From Mucilaginibacter gossypii (GTDB lineage Bacteria > Bacteroidota > Bacteroidia > Sphingobacteriales > Sphingobacteriaceae), in NCBI RefSeq assembly GCF_900100945.1, contig NZ_FNCG01000028.1, positions 1-52,557 on the forward strand: a stretch of 52,557 nt of DNA. Direction: 5' to 3'. This document shows, one piece after another, positions 18,173 through 27,641 of the stretch (positions are counted from its first letter, which is position 1; every line of letters starts with the position of its first letter). The position numbers were made by a program, and so were the translations under genes. Below the pieces are notes generated by a model. The model made no database searches. It saw only the letters and a list, made by a program, of their open reading frames with translations, and was not told the DNA's origin.

Positions 18173-21100
18173 ATGAATAATTTGTATGTAAATGTTTGGG
18201 AAGAGAAGGTAGTTATCCCAACCTACGGTATAGGGAAGCCCGATAAAAACCCCATGTTTTTTGAAAAGCGCGTTTACCAGGGTAGCAGCGGCAAGGTGTA
18301 CCCTAACCCGGTTATCGAAAAAATTTACGACGAAAAAGAAGATAAAGAATACGCAGGCCTTTACCTCGAAAATAAATACCTCAAAGTACTCATCCTGCCC
18401 GAGCTTGGCGGCCGTATCCAGATGGCTTATGACAAAATCAGGGGCCGTCATTTCATTTATTATAACCAGGTGATTAAGCCGGCACTGGTAGGGTTAACCG
18501 GCCCCTGGATTTCGGGCGGTATTGAATTTAACTGGCCACAGCACCATCGCCCAAGCACTTTTGAACCGGTTGATTATAAAATTGAAGAAAATGCCGATGG
18601 CAGCAAAACCGTTTGGGTTAATGAAGTGGAGCGCATGTTCCATACCAAAGGTATGGCCGGTTTTACGCTGCACCCGGATAAGGCTTACATCGAAATAAAA
18701 GCGAAGCTCTATAACCGCTCGGCCCTGCCGCAAACTTTTTTATGGTGGGCAAACCCGGCGGTGAAAGTTAATGACGATTACCAGTCGGTTTTTCCGCCGG
18801 ATCTGAACGCGGTGTTTGACCATGGTAAGCGCGACGTATCAACATTCCCGATAGCTACGGGTACTTACTATAAAGTTGATTATTCGCCGGGTACAGATAT
18901 CTCAAGGTATAAAAATATCCCGGTGCCAACGTCGTACATGGCTATCAACTCCAATTACGATTTTGTGGGCGGATATGAGCATGACAGTCAGGCTGGTTTG
19001 CTGCACGTAGCCAATCATCATGTATCGCCTGGCAAAAAACAGTGGACCTGGGGCCACAGCGATTTCGGCCTGGCCTGGGACAGGAACCTAACCGACGAGG
19101 ATGGCCCGTACATTGAGCTCATGACAGGTATGTTTACCGATAACCAACCCGATTTTACCTGGTTGATGCCGCACGAGGAAAAACATTTTACCCAATACTT
19201 TATGCCATACCGCGAGCTTGGCGTAGTAAAAAATGCTACCAAAGATATCCTGCTGGCACTTGATTATAAAGAGGGCAAACTACTATTGAAAGTTTACGTA
19301 ACCGGCGAGCAAAACAACCTGAACATCAAACTGCAGCATGATGGCAAAGTATTATTGAGCGAAAAAGTTTGCATTGTACCAGAACAAGTTTATACCCGCG
19401 AGATAGCCGTTAAGGATATTAACGAGAACCTTTTGCTGCTTACCGTACATTCGGCAGCGGGCAAAGAACTCATTAAATATGATGCGGCAAGCAATAAGCT
19501 TAACAATATCCCTGAAGCTGCCAGTCCGGCCCTGCTGCCTGCCGATGTAGAAAATAACGAGCAGTTGTTTTTAACGGGCCAGCACCTGGAGCAGTACCGC
19601 CATGCTACTTATAGCCCGGTGCCTTATTATGAGGAAGCTTTACGCCGTGATCCAAAAGATATCCGCAATAATAATGCTTTAGGTTTATGGTATTTGCGTC
19701 GCGGACAGTTTGCTAAAAGCGAGCCTTATTTCCGCAAGGCGGTTGAAACCATCACCCAGCGTAACCCTAATCCTTACGATAGCGAGTGTTATTACAATTT
19801 AGGTTTGGCGTTGAAATTCCTCGGCAAAAAAGAGGATGCGTACAAAGCGTTTTATAAAGCTACCTGGAGCAATGCCTGGAAAGATAGCGGCTATTTTTCG
19901 GTAGCACAGATCGACCTGGAAAACGGCGATTACGAACTGGCGCTTGATCACTCGCTGTCGTCATTAGATAGAAATGCCAATAACAGTAAAGCCTATGTTT
20001 TGCGCTCGGCGGCTTTCCGTAAGCTCGGGCGTTTTGAAGATGCTGTCGAGGTAGCTACAGCGGCAATAAAAAGGGATGCGTTTAACCTGGGCGCTCTGTT
20101 TGAGCTGGTTTATGCTTACAAAGCTTTTGGTGATGAAGAAAAAGGCACTGCCACCCTTAATGAACTCATTAAACTATCGCGCGGTTATTACCAAAATTAC
20201 ATTGAATACGCACTTGATTACGCCAATGCCGGCCTGTACCAGGAAGCTGCAGATTTGTTGAATTATGCGGTGAACGGTGATGCTACCAGTCCGATGGTGT
20301 ATTATTACCTGGGCTACTTTGCGTACAGGTTTGGCAATAATGAACAGGCTTCTGCATGTTTTAAACAGGCCTCAGCTGCCGATTCGTACCTGTGCTTCCC
20401 CGATAGGCTGGAAGAGATCAGCATACTGAAACTGGCCGCTGAGCTTGTGCCCACCGATGCCAAAGCACCTTATTATTTAGGTAACCTGTTTTATGATAAA
20501 CTGCAATATGATGATGCCATCGCGGCCTGGGAAACATCAGCAAAACTGGACGATACGTTCCCAACCGTATTCAGGAATCTGGGTATAGCCTATTATAATA
20601 AACGTAATGACCCGGCAAAAGCTTTAATTTGTTTTGAAAAAGCCTTTGCGTTGGATCCCGCCGATGCCCGTGTACTGATGGAACTCGACCAGCTTTACAA
20701 AAAGCTGAACTATTCTACAGAAGCACGACTGAAATTTGTTGAAGCTAACCTGGAGACTGCCAAACTTCGTGATGATGTTTATTTAGAGCGTGCAACGCTG
20801 TATAACTTTTTAGGCGAGCACCAAACCGCGTTTGAACAGGTGATGCAAAGAACATTCCACCCATGGGAGGGCGGCGAAGGCAAAGCATCCGGCCAGTATG
20901 TTGCAGCTTTGGTTGAAATGGCCAAGCAAAACATCCGCGATGGTAAATATCAAAAAGCTGTTGAACAGCTGACCCAGGCACAAACCTACCCACATAATTT
21001 AGGCGAGGGCAAACTATTCGGCACACAGGAAAATGACATCTTTTACTGGCTGGGCCAGGCCCATGAAGGCCTGCAGCAAACGGAACAGGCAAAGGCCTAT

Positions 21101-21511
21101 TTTGAGCAGGCAGCCATAGGTTTGGAAGATCCGACAGCGGCTGTTTTTTATAACGATCAGCAGCCGGATAAGATCTTTTATCAGGGTTTGGCAAAAAAAT
21201 GTCTGGGTGACAGTACATCGGCCGAACGAATCTTCAAAAAACTGCTTAATTATGGTATCGGGCACATGGATGATAACGTAAAAATTGATTACTTTGCCGT
21301 CTCGCTGCCAAATTTGCTCATTTTTGAAGATGATCTGCAGGTAAGGAACCGCGTGCACTGCTATTTTTTACAGGGACTGGGATACCTCGGTTTACGTGAT
21401 TTTGAGCAGGCACAAAAGGCCTTTACCGAGGTTCTGAAACTGGATGCCGGGCATTTTGGGGCGAGGATACATCAAAACATGATAAACCAAATTACCGAAG
21501 CAGCCGGTTAA
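18173..21511 (+). CDS. DUF5107 domain protein with C-terminal TPR repeats
   Basis: A 1112-aa protein. Residues about 35-350 form the DUF5107 domain (LYLENKYLKVLILPELGGR, then GIEFNWPQHHRPSTFEP), which has the look of a galactose-mutarotase-like beta-sandwich. From about 470 to the end there are ten or more TPR units (e.g. NNALGLWYLRRGQFAKSEPY). No signal peptide is seen. DUF5107-TPR proteins recur in Bacteroidota glycoside loci, but no activity is established to my knowledge. Its place between transporter and alpha-galactosidase suggests sugar binding or processing coupled to a scaffold. Confidence 0.88.
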   Translation: MNNLYVNVWEEKVVIPTYGIGKPDKNPMFFEKRVYQGSSGKVYPNPVIEKIYDEKEDKEYAGLYLENKYLKVLILPELGGRIQMAYDKIRGRHFIYYNQVIKPALVGLTGPWISGGIEFNWPQHHRPSTFEPVDYKIEENADGSKTVWVNEVERMFHTKGMAGFTLHPDKAYIEIKAKLYNRSALPQTFLWWANPAVKVNDDYQSVFPPDLNAVFDHGKRDVSTFPIATGTYYKVDYSPGTDISRYKNIPVPTSYMAINSNYDFVGGYEHDSQAGLLHVANHHVSPGKKQWTWGHSDFGLAWDRNLTDEDGPYIELMTGMFTDNQPDFTWLMPHEEKHFTQYFMPYRELGVVKNATKDILLALDYKEGKLLLKVYVTGEQNNLNIKLQHDGKVLLSEKVCIVPEQVYTREIAVKDINENLLLLTVHSAAGKELIKYDAASNKLNNIPEAASPALLPADVENNEQLFLTGQHLEQYRHATYSPVPYYEEALRRDPKDIRNNNALGLWYLRRGQFAKSEPYFRKAVETITQRNPNPYDSECYYNLGLALKFLGKKEDAYKAFYKATWSNAWKDSGYFSVAQIDLENGDYELALDHSLSSLDRNANNSKAYVLRSAAFRKLGRFEDAVEVATAAIKRDAFNLGALFELVYAYKAFGDEEKGTATLNELIKLSRGYYQNYIEYALDYANAGLYQEAADLLNYAVNGDATSPMVYYYLGYFAYRFGNNEQASACFKQASAADSYLCFPDRLEEISILKLAAELVPTDAKAPYYLGNLFYDKLQYDDAIAAWETSAKLDDTFPTVFRNLGIAYYNKRNDPAKALICFEKAFALDPADARVLMELDQLYKKLNYSTEARLKFVEANLETAKLRDDVYLERATLYNFLGEHQTAFEQVMQRTFHPWEGGEGKASGQYVAALVEMAKQNIRDGKYQKAVEQLTQAQTYPHNLGEGKLFGTQENDIFYWLGQAHEGLQQTEQAKAYFEQAAIGLEDPTAAVFYNDQQPDKIFYQGLAKKCLGDSTSAERIFKKLLNYGIGHMDDNVKIDYFAVSLPNLLIFEDDLQVRNRVHCYFLQGLGYLGLRDFEQAQKAFTEVLKLDAGHFGARIHQNMINQITEAAG

Positions 21512-21526
21512 ACCCAAAAATCACAC

Positions 21527-23740
21527 GTGAGAACTACTCAAACAAAAACTTTACCACTGGGCCTGCTTTTCGCAGGCTCAATGCTGTTTGCCGGCAGGGC
21601 AGCAGCGCAGCAAGTAATCATTCCTGTTGAAACACAGCACAACGCTATTGTATTACAAACCGATGCCGAAAAGCACCTGAACATGGTATACCTGGGGGCA
21701 AAGCTTGCCAATACAGCCGAGTATGCAGGCATCTCAAAAATGTACAAACAAGCCGATGATTCGGGCGTACAAAACGATGCTTACACACCATCAGGCTCAG
21801 CCAGTCTTGGTGAGCCGGCTATTACAGTTACTCATGCGGATGGTAATAAATCATTAAACCTAACCTACGTAAGCCATGCGGTAAGCAAGGTTGATGATGA
21901 TATTTCATTACTGGTAGTAACCATGAAAGATCCTGTTTATGATTTTGAGGTAAAGCTGTACTACAAAACCTATTTTAAAGAAGATGTAACTGAGCAATGG
22001 TCGGTGATAAAACATAACGAAAAGGGGATAGTAACGCTTGATAAATATGCGTCGGCCAATTTAAACCTGAAGGGTAATACTACCGGCGGTTTCTGGCTGA
22101 AGCAATACCACGGCAACTGGGCTATGGAAATGCAGCCCGAAGAAGCCCGTTTAACCCACGGTATTAAAACAATCGACAGCAAACTGGGTACCCGTGCCAA
22201 CCTGTATGAACATTCGATGTTCGCCATCTCAATGGATAAACCTGCTACCGAAGACGAAGGCAAAGTGCTTTACGGGGCTATGGAATGGTCGGGAAATTTC
22301 AGGATTGATTTTGAACTGGATGTGGCCAATAACCTGAAAATTATTGCAGGTATTAACAATGCTGCTTCCGAGTATCATTTGAAACCAGGTGTTGAATTTA
22401 CTACGCCAGCTTTCCTTTACACTTACTCCGACCACGGTAAGGGTGATGCCAGCCGTAAGCTGCAAAGCTGGGCACGCCAATACAAAATTGTTGATGGTAA
22501 TGGTTCAAGGCTGACATTGTTGAACAACTGGGAGTCGACTTACTTTGACTTTAATGAGAGCAAGCTTGCAGGCTTGTTAAAAGATACAAAAAAGCTGGGT
22601 GTCGACCTGTTTTTGTTGGATGACGGTTGGTTTGGCAACAGCCACCCGCGTAACGGCGATAATGCAGGTTTGGGCGATTGGCAGGAAAACAAGCAAAAGC
22701 TTCCAAATGGCATCAGTTCGTTGGTAAAAGAAGCGCAGGCCAATGGCGTAAAATTCGGCATCTGGATTGAACCGGAAATGGTTAACCCTGCCAGCGACCT
22801 TTACAAAGCCCATCCCGATTGGGTAATTAAACAGCCGAACCGTCCTGAAAAGTATTTCAGGAACCAGTTGGTGCTTGATCTGGCCAACCCTAAAGTACAG
22901 GATTTTGTATTTGGCGTGGTTGATAACCTGTTCGCCAAAAATCCCGACCTGGCTTATATCAAATGGGATTGTAATGCGGTTATTTATAACGCTTATTCAG
23001 CTTATTTGAAAAAAGACCAGTCGCACATTTATGTTGATTATGTGAATGGTTTATACAATGTATTGAAACGCGTTCGTGCCAAATATCCTAAAGTGCCTCT
23101 GATGCTTTGCTCGGGCGGCGGCGGCAGGGTTGACTATGGTGCACTGCAATACTTTACAGAGTTTTGGCCAAGCGATAACACCGATCCGCTGGAGCGTGTA
23201 TTTATCCAGTGGGAGTATTCATTCTTCTATCCGGCTATCACCAGCTCAAACCACGTTACCGATTGGGGCAAACAACCCATCAAATTCCGTGTGGATGTGG
23301 CCATGATGGGTAAAATGGGTTTTGATATTGTGATAGGCAAATTAAGTGAAAGCGAGCTGAGTTTCTGTCAGTCGGCGTTGAAAAACTATGATGCATTAAA
23401 AGATGTGATCTGGCACGGCGACCAGTACCGCTTAGCTTCGCCATGGGATAACGACGCGGCATCTATCATGTATGTAAGCGACGATAAATCAAAGGCAGTA
23501 ATGTTCAACTATTTGGTGAATAACCGTTACGGATCAGGCAGCAAAGTACCTGTACGCCTGAAAGGCCTCGACCCTAATAAAAAATACCGTGTAAAAGAGA
23601 TTAACCTTTATCCGGGCGCGGGTTCGGTTTTAGGCAAAGAGGATTTAACTTTTACCGGTGATTTCCTGATGAATGTGGGTATTAATCCCGGAAACAACGC
23701 TTATCACACCAGTGTGGTGCTGCAGTTGGAAGCGATTTGA
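21527..23740 (+). CDS. Secreted GH36 alpha-galactosidase
   Basis: A 737-aa glycoside hydrolase family 36 enzyme starting at GTG (21527), with a signal peptide ending near GRAAAQQ. The (beta/alpha)8 domain shows LLDDGWFG, IKWDCN with the nucleophile Asp481, and FWPSDNTDP with the acid/base Asp550, as expected for alpha-galactosidases. The N-terminal beta-sandwich and C-terminal beta-domain are both present. It should release galactose from raffinose-type or galactomannan side chains outside the cytoplasm. It starts 15 bases after the DUF5107 gene, and a strong terminator follows. Confidence 0.93.
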   Translation: MRTTQTKTLPLGLLFAGSMLFAGRAAAQQVIIPVETQHNAIVLQTDAEKHLNMVYLGAKLANTAEYAGISKMYKQADDSGVQNDAYTPSGSASLGEPAITVTHADGNKSLNLTYVSHAVSKVDDDISLLVVTMKDPVYDFEVKLYYKTYFKEDVTEQWSVIKHNEKGIVTLDKYASANLNLKGNTTGGFWLKQYHGNWAMEMQPEEARLTHGIKTIDSKLGTRANLYEHSMFAISMDKPATEDEGKVLYGAMEWSGNFRIDFELDVANNLKIIAGINNAASEYHLKPGVEFTTPAFLYTYSDHGKGDASRKLQSWARQYKIVDGNGSRLTLLNNWESTYFDFNESKLAGLLKDTKKLGVDLFLLDDGWFGNSHPRNGDNAGLGDWQENKQKLPNGISSLVKEAQANGVKFGIWIEPEMVNPASDLYKAHPDWVIKQPNRPEKYFRNQLVLDLANPKVQDFVFGVVDNLFAKNPDLAYIKWDCNAVIYNAYSAYLKKDQSHIYVDYVNGLYNVLKRVRAKYPKVPLMLCSGGGGRVDYGALQYFTEFWPSDNTDPLERVFIQWEYSFFYPAITSSNHVTDWGKQPIKFRVDVAMMGKMGFDIVIGKLSESELSFCQSALKNYDALKDVIWHGDQYRLASPWDNDAASIMYVSDDKSKAVMFNYLVNNRYGSGSKVPVRLKGLDPNKKYRVKEINLYPGAGSVLGKEDLTFTGDFLMNVGINPGNNAYHTSVVLQLEAI

Positions 23741-23753
23741 TAAGATACTTATA

Positions 23754-23795
23754 AAAACGAGAAAGGGAACGGCTTGTCGTTCCCTTTCTCGTTTT
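23754..23795 (+). terminator. Intrinsic terminator of the galactoside operon
   Basis: Perfect 18-base arms (AAAACGAGAAAGGGAACG and its complement) with a 6-base loop and a T-run, 13 bases after the alpha-galactosidase stop. The A/T flanks make it usable in both directions. Confidence 0.9.
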
Positions 23796-23810
23796 ATGAA
23801 CTGGTTGAAG

Positions 23811-23955
23811 GTTAGCGGTAGCGTAACTTCGACCTAAAATGGGTTAAGCTTTCAGCTTAACTTAATAAGTAATTAATAGTCGCAGTTTCGGAAGCAGGAT
23901 GCTTCCATTGTTTTAGGTCGAAGTTTAGCGGTAGCGTAACTTCGACCAGTAATGT
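23811..23955. repeat. TTCGACC repeat unit, copy 1
   Basis: Flanked by a direct repeat TTAGCGGTAGCGTAACTTCG (23812-23831 and 23925-23944). Inside are small hairpins (AAGCTTTCAGCTT and GGAAGCAGGATGCTTCC). About 120 bases match 32275-32395. The region 34539-34649 has the same style with another sequence. The gap 23741-24064 is fully occupied by the terminator and repeats. Confidence 0.7.
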
Positions 23956-23968
23956 TATTAGTTAAAAG

Positions 23969-24056
23969 AAGCGTCATTGCGAGGAACGAAGCAATCCCCG
24001 ATTAGCAGGTCGGCCCTGCATAGTTTGAGATTGCTTCGTTCCTCGCAATGACGCTT
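23969..24056. repeat. GCGTCATTGCGAGG palindrome, copy 1
   Basis: Perfect 28-base arms (23969-23996 and 24029-24056) around a 32-base loop. A second copy lies at 27490-27578. It may also serve as terminator for the lipoprotein gene on the minus strand. Confidence 0.85.
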
Positions 24057-24064
24057 TTGTATTA

Positions 24065-25066
24065 TTACCGCAGCTTATCTGTCATATCAAAATGTTCAAC
24101 ACGTGTTGCGGCACCCAGCGGTAGTTTGCTGCAGGCAGAGTAGAAAATATAATCCTTATCCTCAGTAATACCCGGTAGTAGTTTGTCAATAACTTTCCCG
24201 ATCTGCACATTCTCGCTTTTTACTGCGTTGGTATCGGCAATGTTTACTTTGGTTGTATAATAAATTACCGGGAACCAGCCATGGCTGTTTTTTTGATTGC
24301 CAATCCGGAATACCCGCGGTTCGCCTGCAACGCCATCAATTACTACCGGGAAACGGTATTGTTTTACTGTTGCCTCGGCAGCATCCTGGAATAATTTGCC
24401 TGCATCGGTATCGTGTTCGTAATGCCAGTAGTCGTTAGGGGCGGTACATTGTAAAGCAAGTTCAAGGGTTAAACGGGCATCGGCAAAATGCTGTTTATTG
24501 TATTTCTTTTTTCCCAGCTCATAAAGCTCGGGGGCTGTTTTACCGTTAATTTTATAAGTATTTACATTTACCGAGGTTAGTTTCCAGCCATAATCGTATT
24601 TGGCATACAGGGCGGTAATCATTTCCTGGTTTGGCAGGTTTTTATCCTTTGGCAAAAAAAGCGCCATGTACATTTCATGGGTAATACCATTATAGATCAT
24701 TTTATAGCTGTTGATGCCTGCCGACGCATTGCCTATTGTATCTGTACTGCGGTGCTTATTTACAATGTAATATTCGTCGTAAATATCATAGTCGGCAGTT
24801 TTAACGGCGTTGCCTACCAACTCTATTTGTCTGAGATTTGACTTGTCGTCCAGCATTTCCCGCGATTCCATATTGCTGATATCATCACTGTTGCCGGTGC
24901 GGAGATCATGGAGCAGTTGTTCGTTAAGTTTGTGGAAATCGTCGCGTTTACCGCCGGGAATCTGGTCGTTTCGCCATGCTCCCGGCTGTTTGATGCAGCT
25001 TTGTAATGATAAGGCCAGTAAAGTAAAGGGGATGAGTTTAATTGTGTTTTGGTATAGGGTTTTCAT
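24065..25066 (-). CDS. Hypothetical lipoprotein
   Basis: 333 aa from the ATG at 25066 (MKTLYQNTIKLIPF). The frame extends nine codons further, but those lack signal-peptide character. A lipoprotein signal is visible, LLALSLQSC, with the cysteine at about residue 23. The rest is soluble, with a long helical middle part (KKKYNKQHFADARLTLELAL, TPR-like). I do not recognise the family. It is monocistronic, between palindromic repeats and the divergent PAS-AraC gene. Confidence 0.7.
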   Translation of the reverse strand: MKTLYQNTIKLIPFTLLALSLQSCIKQPGAWRNDQIPGGKRDDFHKLNEQLLHDLRTGNSDDISNMESREMLDDKSNLRQIELVGNAVKTADYDIYDEYYIVNKHRSTDTIGNASAGINSYKMIYNGITHEMYMALFLPKDKNLPNQEMITALYAKYDYGWKLTSVNVNTYKINGKTAPELYELGKKKYNKQHFADARLTLELALQCTAPNDYWHYEHDTDAGKLFQDAAEATVKQYRFPVVIDGVAGEPRVFRIGNQKNSHGWFPVIYYTTKVNIADTNAVKSENVQIGKVIDKLLPGITEDKDYIFYSACSKLPLGAATRVEHFDMTDKLR

Positions 25067-25331
25067 ATTACCCGTAATAATATGAAAAAACACTCAGTTG
25101 TACTATTGCTACCGGTTTATGAATAACAAAGGTTTTGCATAATGGGATATAGCGGCTGTTTCGCTTTAAACATGTGAAATCCGGTTTGGAAAAGTTAACA
25201 TTACTGACATTTTGCTAAAGAATCCTGCCAGTTTATGTTAAATATTTATGGGTATCATAAAAAATGGTTTCTTTTGAATTTGCCTTTTCACAACCTGTGG
25301 CTATATTGCTTTTAATTACCAAATGTGTTGC

Positions 25332-25350
25332 GTTCCCGTACAAGGGGAAC
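25332..25350 (+). promoter_or_regulatory. Small hairpin in the leader of the PAS-AraC gene
   Basis: GTTCCC (25332-25337) and GGGAAC (25345-25350) pair around GTACAAG and end 10 bases before the preferred start codon. The AAGGGG in this hairpin is also the only Shine-Dalgarno-like stretch, so folding could hide the ribosome site. Confidence 0.3.
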
Positions 25351-25360
25351 TGAAATTTAT

Positions 25361-26149
25361 ATGGAAAACTTCAATGAGATTTTTGATCTGGAATACTTCT
25401 TTCGCTTGTCGCCCGATTGGTTATGTGTTGCCGGGTTTGATGGTTACTTTAAAAAAATTAACCCGGCTGTTTCAAAAACTTTAGGTTATACCGAAAGCGA
25501 ACTGTTTGCAAGGCCTATCGATTCATTTGTTTATCCCGAAGACAGAAGTATCACCGCCAGTAAACGTGAGAGTATAAAGAAAAACAATCCGCTGTATAAT
25601 TTTGAAAACAGGTATGTAACCAAAAGCGGAGAAATAGTATGGCTTTCATGGATCTCGATGCCAGTACAAAAACAGCAGCTGGTTTTTGCTATTGCCAGGA
25701 ATATTACCGACAAAAAGAAACTGGAAGAATTTAGCAAAGTATCACTCGTATCGGTAAAAAATAACGAAATTGAAAGAGGGGCGGAGTTAAGTACACATAA
25801 TCTAAAGCCAATCAGTGAACTTTCTATTGCCGATCAGCTTTGGCTTTATGAGCTTGAAACGCTGGTAAGAAAATATATTGGAAAAGTTGATTTGATCATT
25901 GTATTGTTAAGTAACGAAATGGGTTTAAGTGAAAGGCAACTGCACCGGCGCATAAAAAACACCACGGGTATTACTCCCAATAATTATATCCGGCGAATCC
26001 GTTTACTGATGTCGATGGAGGCAATCAATAGTGGTAAATACCGCACCGTGGCCGAAATATCTTATATAGCAGGGTTTGAAACACCGGCCTATTTCCGGAA
26101 ACTGTTCAAAGAATTTTATGGTCGTGATATAGCCGAATTTTTGCAATAG
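25361..26149 (+). CDS. PAS domain-containing AraC-type regulator
   Basis: 262 aa from the ATG at 25361 (MENFNEIFDLEYFF); an upstream in-frame start at 25325 would overlap the leader hairpin and is less likely. A PAS domain (about 10-120: LCVAGFDGYFKKINPAVSKTLGY, then VWLSWISMPV) is followed by a linker and an AraC helix-turn-helix (about 165-260: LSERQLHRRIKNTTGITP, IAGFETPAYFRKLFKEFYG). The PAS domain probably binds a small ligand or cofactor. The target genes are not evident. Confidence 0.88.
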   Translation: MENFNEIFDLEYFFRLSPDWLCVAGFDGYFKKINPAVSKTLGYTESELFARPIDSFVYPEDRSITASKRESIKKNNPLYNFENRYVTKSGEIVWLSWISMPVQKQQLVFAIARNITDKKKLEEFSKVSLVSVKNNEIERGAELSTHNLKPISELSIADQLWLYELETLVRKYIGKVDLIIVLLSNEMGLSERQLHRRIKNTTGITPNNYIRRIRLLMSMEAINSGKYRTVAEISYIAGFETPAYFRKLFKEFYGRDIAEFLQ

Positions 26150-26168
26150 ATATAAAGCTGCTCCTCTC

Positions 26169-26660
26169 TTATTTGACCCTTTTCATCGGGAATTGTATTG
26201 CCTTTTGTCTGCCTTTCTTTGTCCCCGATATTTCGGCCACCAACGAGTCGTTAGTGATTTGGGTATAGGTTATTTTTTGCGGGAAATCATGTTCCGGGTT
26301 TTCAAATACCAGATGGTTATTATCTGATGAAGTAAGTGTAAAAATTACCGCTTTTCCATCGTTTTGATTTTTTATCGTTGGGATATAGTAAAGCTGGCCT
26401 TTATGTTGCTCCATACGGATATGTTCGGATGATACCGTATCTGCACCAGTCAACGAATAGCTTCTGCCGATAAAGGTGCTGTCGTTAAGCTTTTTCCATG
26501 TTTCAATATCCACTGTTTTTGCCGATTGATTTTTCCAGCTGCCGATCAACCATTTAGCATGCGTGATAGGCTGGTTTTTTTGCTGGCCAAAAATGCTATG
26601 AGCAGAAGTAATGCATAATACAATAAGTAACTGCAATTTGAATTGGTGGAGCAGGGTCAT
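26169..26660 (-). CDS. DUF6265-like secreted protein
   Basis: A 163-aa protein with a signal peptide (LQLLIVLCITSAHSIFGQ). The mature part starts with WLIGSWKNQ, a lipocalin-like opening, and contains IETWKKLNDSTFIGRSY and LVFENPEHDFPQKITY, which I associate with the DUF6265 family. It is probably periplasmic. The function is unknown. It converges with the PAS-AraC gene (19 bases). Confidence 0.72.
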   Translation of the reverse strand: MTLLHQFKLQLLIVLCITSAHSIFGQQKNQPITHAKWLIGSWKNQSAKTVDIETWKKLNDSTFIGRSYSLTGADTVSSEHIRMEQHKGQLYYIPTIKNQNDGKAVIFTLTSSDNNHLVFENPEHDFPQKITYTQITNDSLVAEISGTKKGRQKAIQFPMKRVK

Positions 26661-26724
26661 GAGTGGTAAATAAGTAATTGAAGTTACAAATTGAAAGGAG
26701 GAAATCCAAAGCCTGAGTGACGGG

Positions 26725-26840
26725 TTCGGCTAAAGCCGAAGCTTCATTTTAATTCTCCGTCACTTAAAAGTGACGGCAATGAAGTTGTAATGATATTTTA
26801 TGTCTGTTTTTGATTCATTGCCGTTGGTTTTAACCAACGG
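26725..26840. repeat. Cluster of three perfect hairpins
   Basis: TTCGGCTAAAGCCGAA (26725-26740), CCGTCACTTAAAAGTGACGG (26757-26776) and CCGTTGGTTTTAACCAACGG (26821-26840). They occupy the 327-base gap between the DUF6265-like gene and the pentapeptide-repeat gene. No gene was found here apart from the promoter next to the latter. Confidence 0.7.
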
Positions 26841-26938
26841 GTATTTAGTGAACCGAGCTGGCTTTAGCCTAAATTTTAAACGAGATAGTGAGTATTCATT
26901 TGTCGCAAATACACCCGTCATTTGTCGTGTGTATAACC

Positions 26939-26968
26939 TTGCTTTGGCGTTCATTTTCAGCATCTTTG
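26939..26968 (+). promoter_or_regulatory. Probable promoter of the pentapeptide-repeat gene
   Basis: TTG (26939-26941), 19 bases, then CATCTTTG (26961-26968), one base off TAnnTTTG, 19 bases before the ATG. Confidence 0.4.
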
Positions 26969-26987
26969 AATAAATCAATAATGAATC

Positions 26988-27422
26988 ATGGAAAACTCAG
27001 CAAATAACAACCCCGAAATCATTGTTATAAAAGAAACTCAAAAGGTACTTGATGTTAAATGCGCTCTGCTTAATGGTTCAAGCTTTGAGCAAATGATGAT
27101 GAACAATGCAAGCTTTAAGGATGTTTGTATAACTGGGCTTAAAATTGAAGATGCCAACCTAAGCGATCTGGAAATAAAATATGCCCAACTTGGAGGAGCT
27201 TATATCCATGATATAGGTATGCCGCCCGAAGGTCATCCGGCTTATGATCCTGCTGCGAAACAACGCCCCCTTAAATTTGAGAACTGCGACCTGCAGGGCA
27301 GCACAATAACCGATTGCAACTTAAGTGGTGTTGATATTACCGATTGCGATTTGAACGGTATGAAAATTAATGGGATTGATGTGGATGAACTGCTGAGGGC
27401 GTATCAAAAGCAGGGGATATAG
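26988..27422 (+). CDS. Pentapeptide-repeat protein
   Basis: A 144-aa protein. Repeats of the A(D/N)LXX type are visible in two blocks: MNNASFKDVCITGLKIEDANLSDLEI reads as tandem pentapeptides (about 37-62), and FENCDLQGSTITDCNLSG as another set (about 97-130). Such repeats fold into a right-handed quadrilateral helix. There is no signal peptide. Some relatives mimic DNA and bind gyrase, but nothing here indicates a partner. Confidence 0.85.
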   Translation: MENSANNNPEIIVIKETQKVLDVKCALLNGSSFEQMMMNNASFKDVCITGLKIEDANLSDLEIKYAQLGGAYIHDIGMPPEGHPAYDPAAKQRPLKFENCDLQGSTITDCNLSGVDITDCDLNGMKINGIDVDELLRAYQKQGI

Positions 27423-27441
27423 TAAATCTGCATGGCGCATA

Positions 27442-27471
27442 CATCAGGGTCCTCTGCGAGAGACCCTGATG
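27442..27471. repeat. CAGGGTC palindrome, copy 3
   Basis: CATCAGGGTC and AGACCCTGATG ends, 20 bases after the pentapeptide gene stop. It is followed by GGGACGG, the same tail as at 31542 (inverted) and a near match to the tail at 32270. Confidence 0.85.
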
Positions 27472-27489
27472 GGACGGTAAGAAGATCGC

Positions 27490-27578
27490 CATTGCGAGGT
27501 ACGAAGCAATCGCCGACTTTACAGGGCAAATCTGCATAGCTGCTCTGCTTATTGGGGATTGCTTCGTACCTCGCAATG
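27490..27578. repeat. GCGTCATTGCGAGG palindrome, copy 2
   Basis: Perfect 22-base arms (27490-27511 and 27557-27578). Relative to copy 1 at 23969 one stem base pair is changed on both sides (GGAACG/CGTTCC to GGTACG/CGTACC), so pairing is kept. Confidence 0.85.
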
Positions 27579-27641
27579 ACGCTTTTTTTGTTTATCACAT
27601 TATTAGCTTTCGGCTTTGTGCATTCCGCTTTTAGCTTTCAA

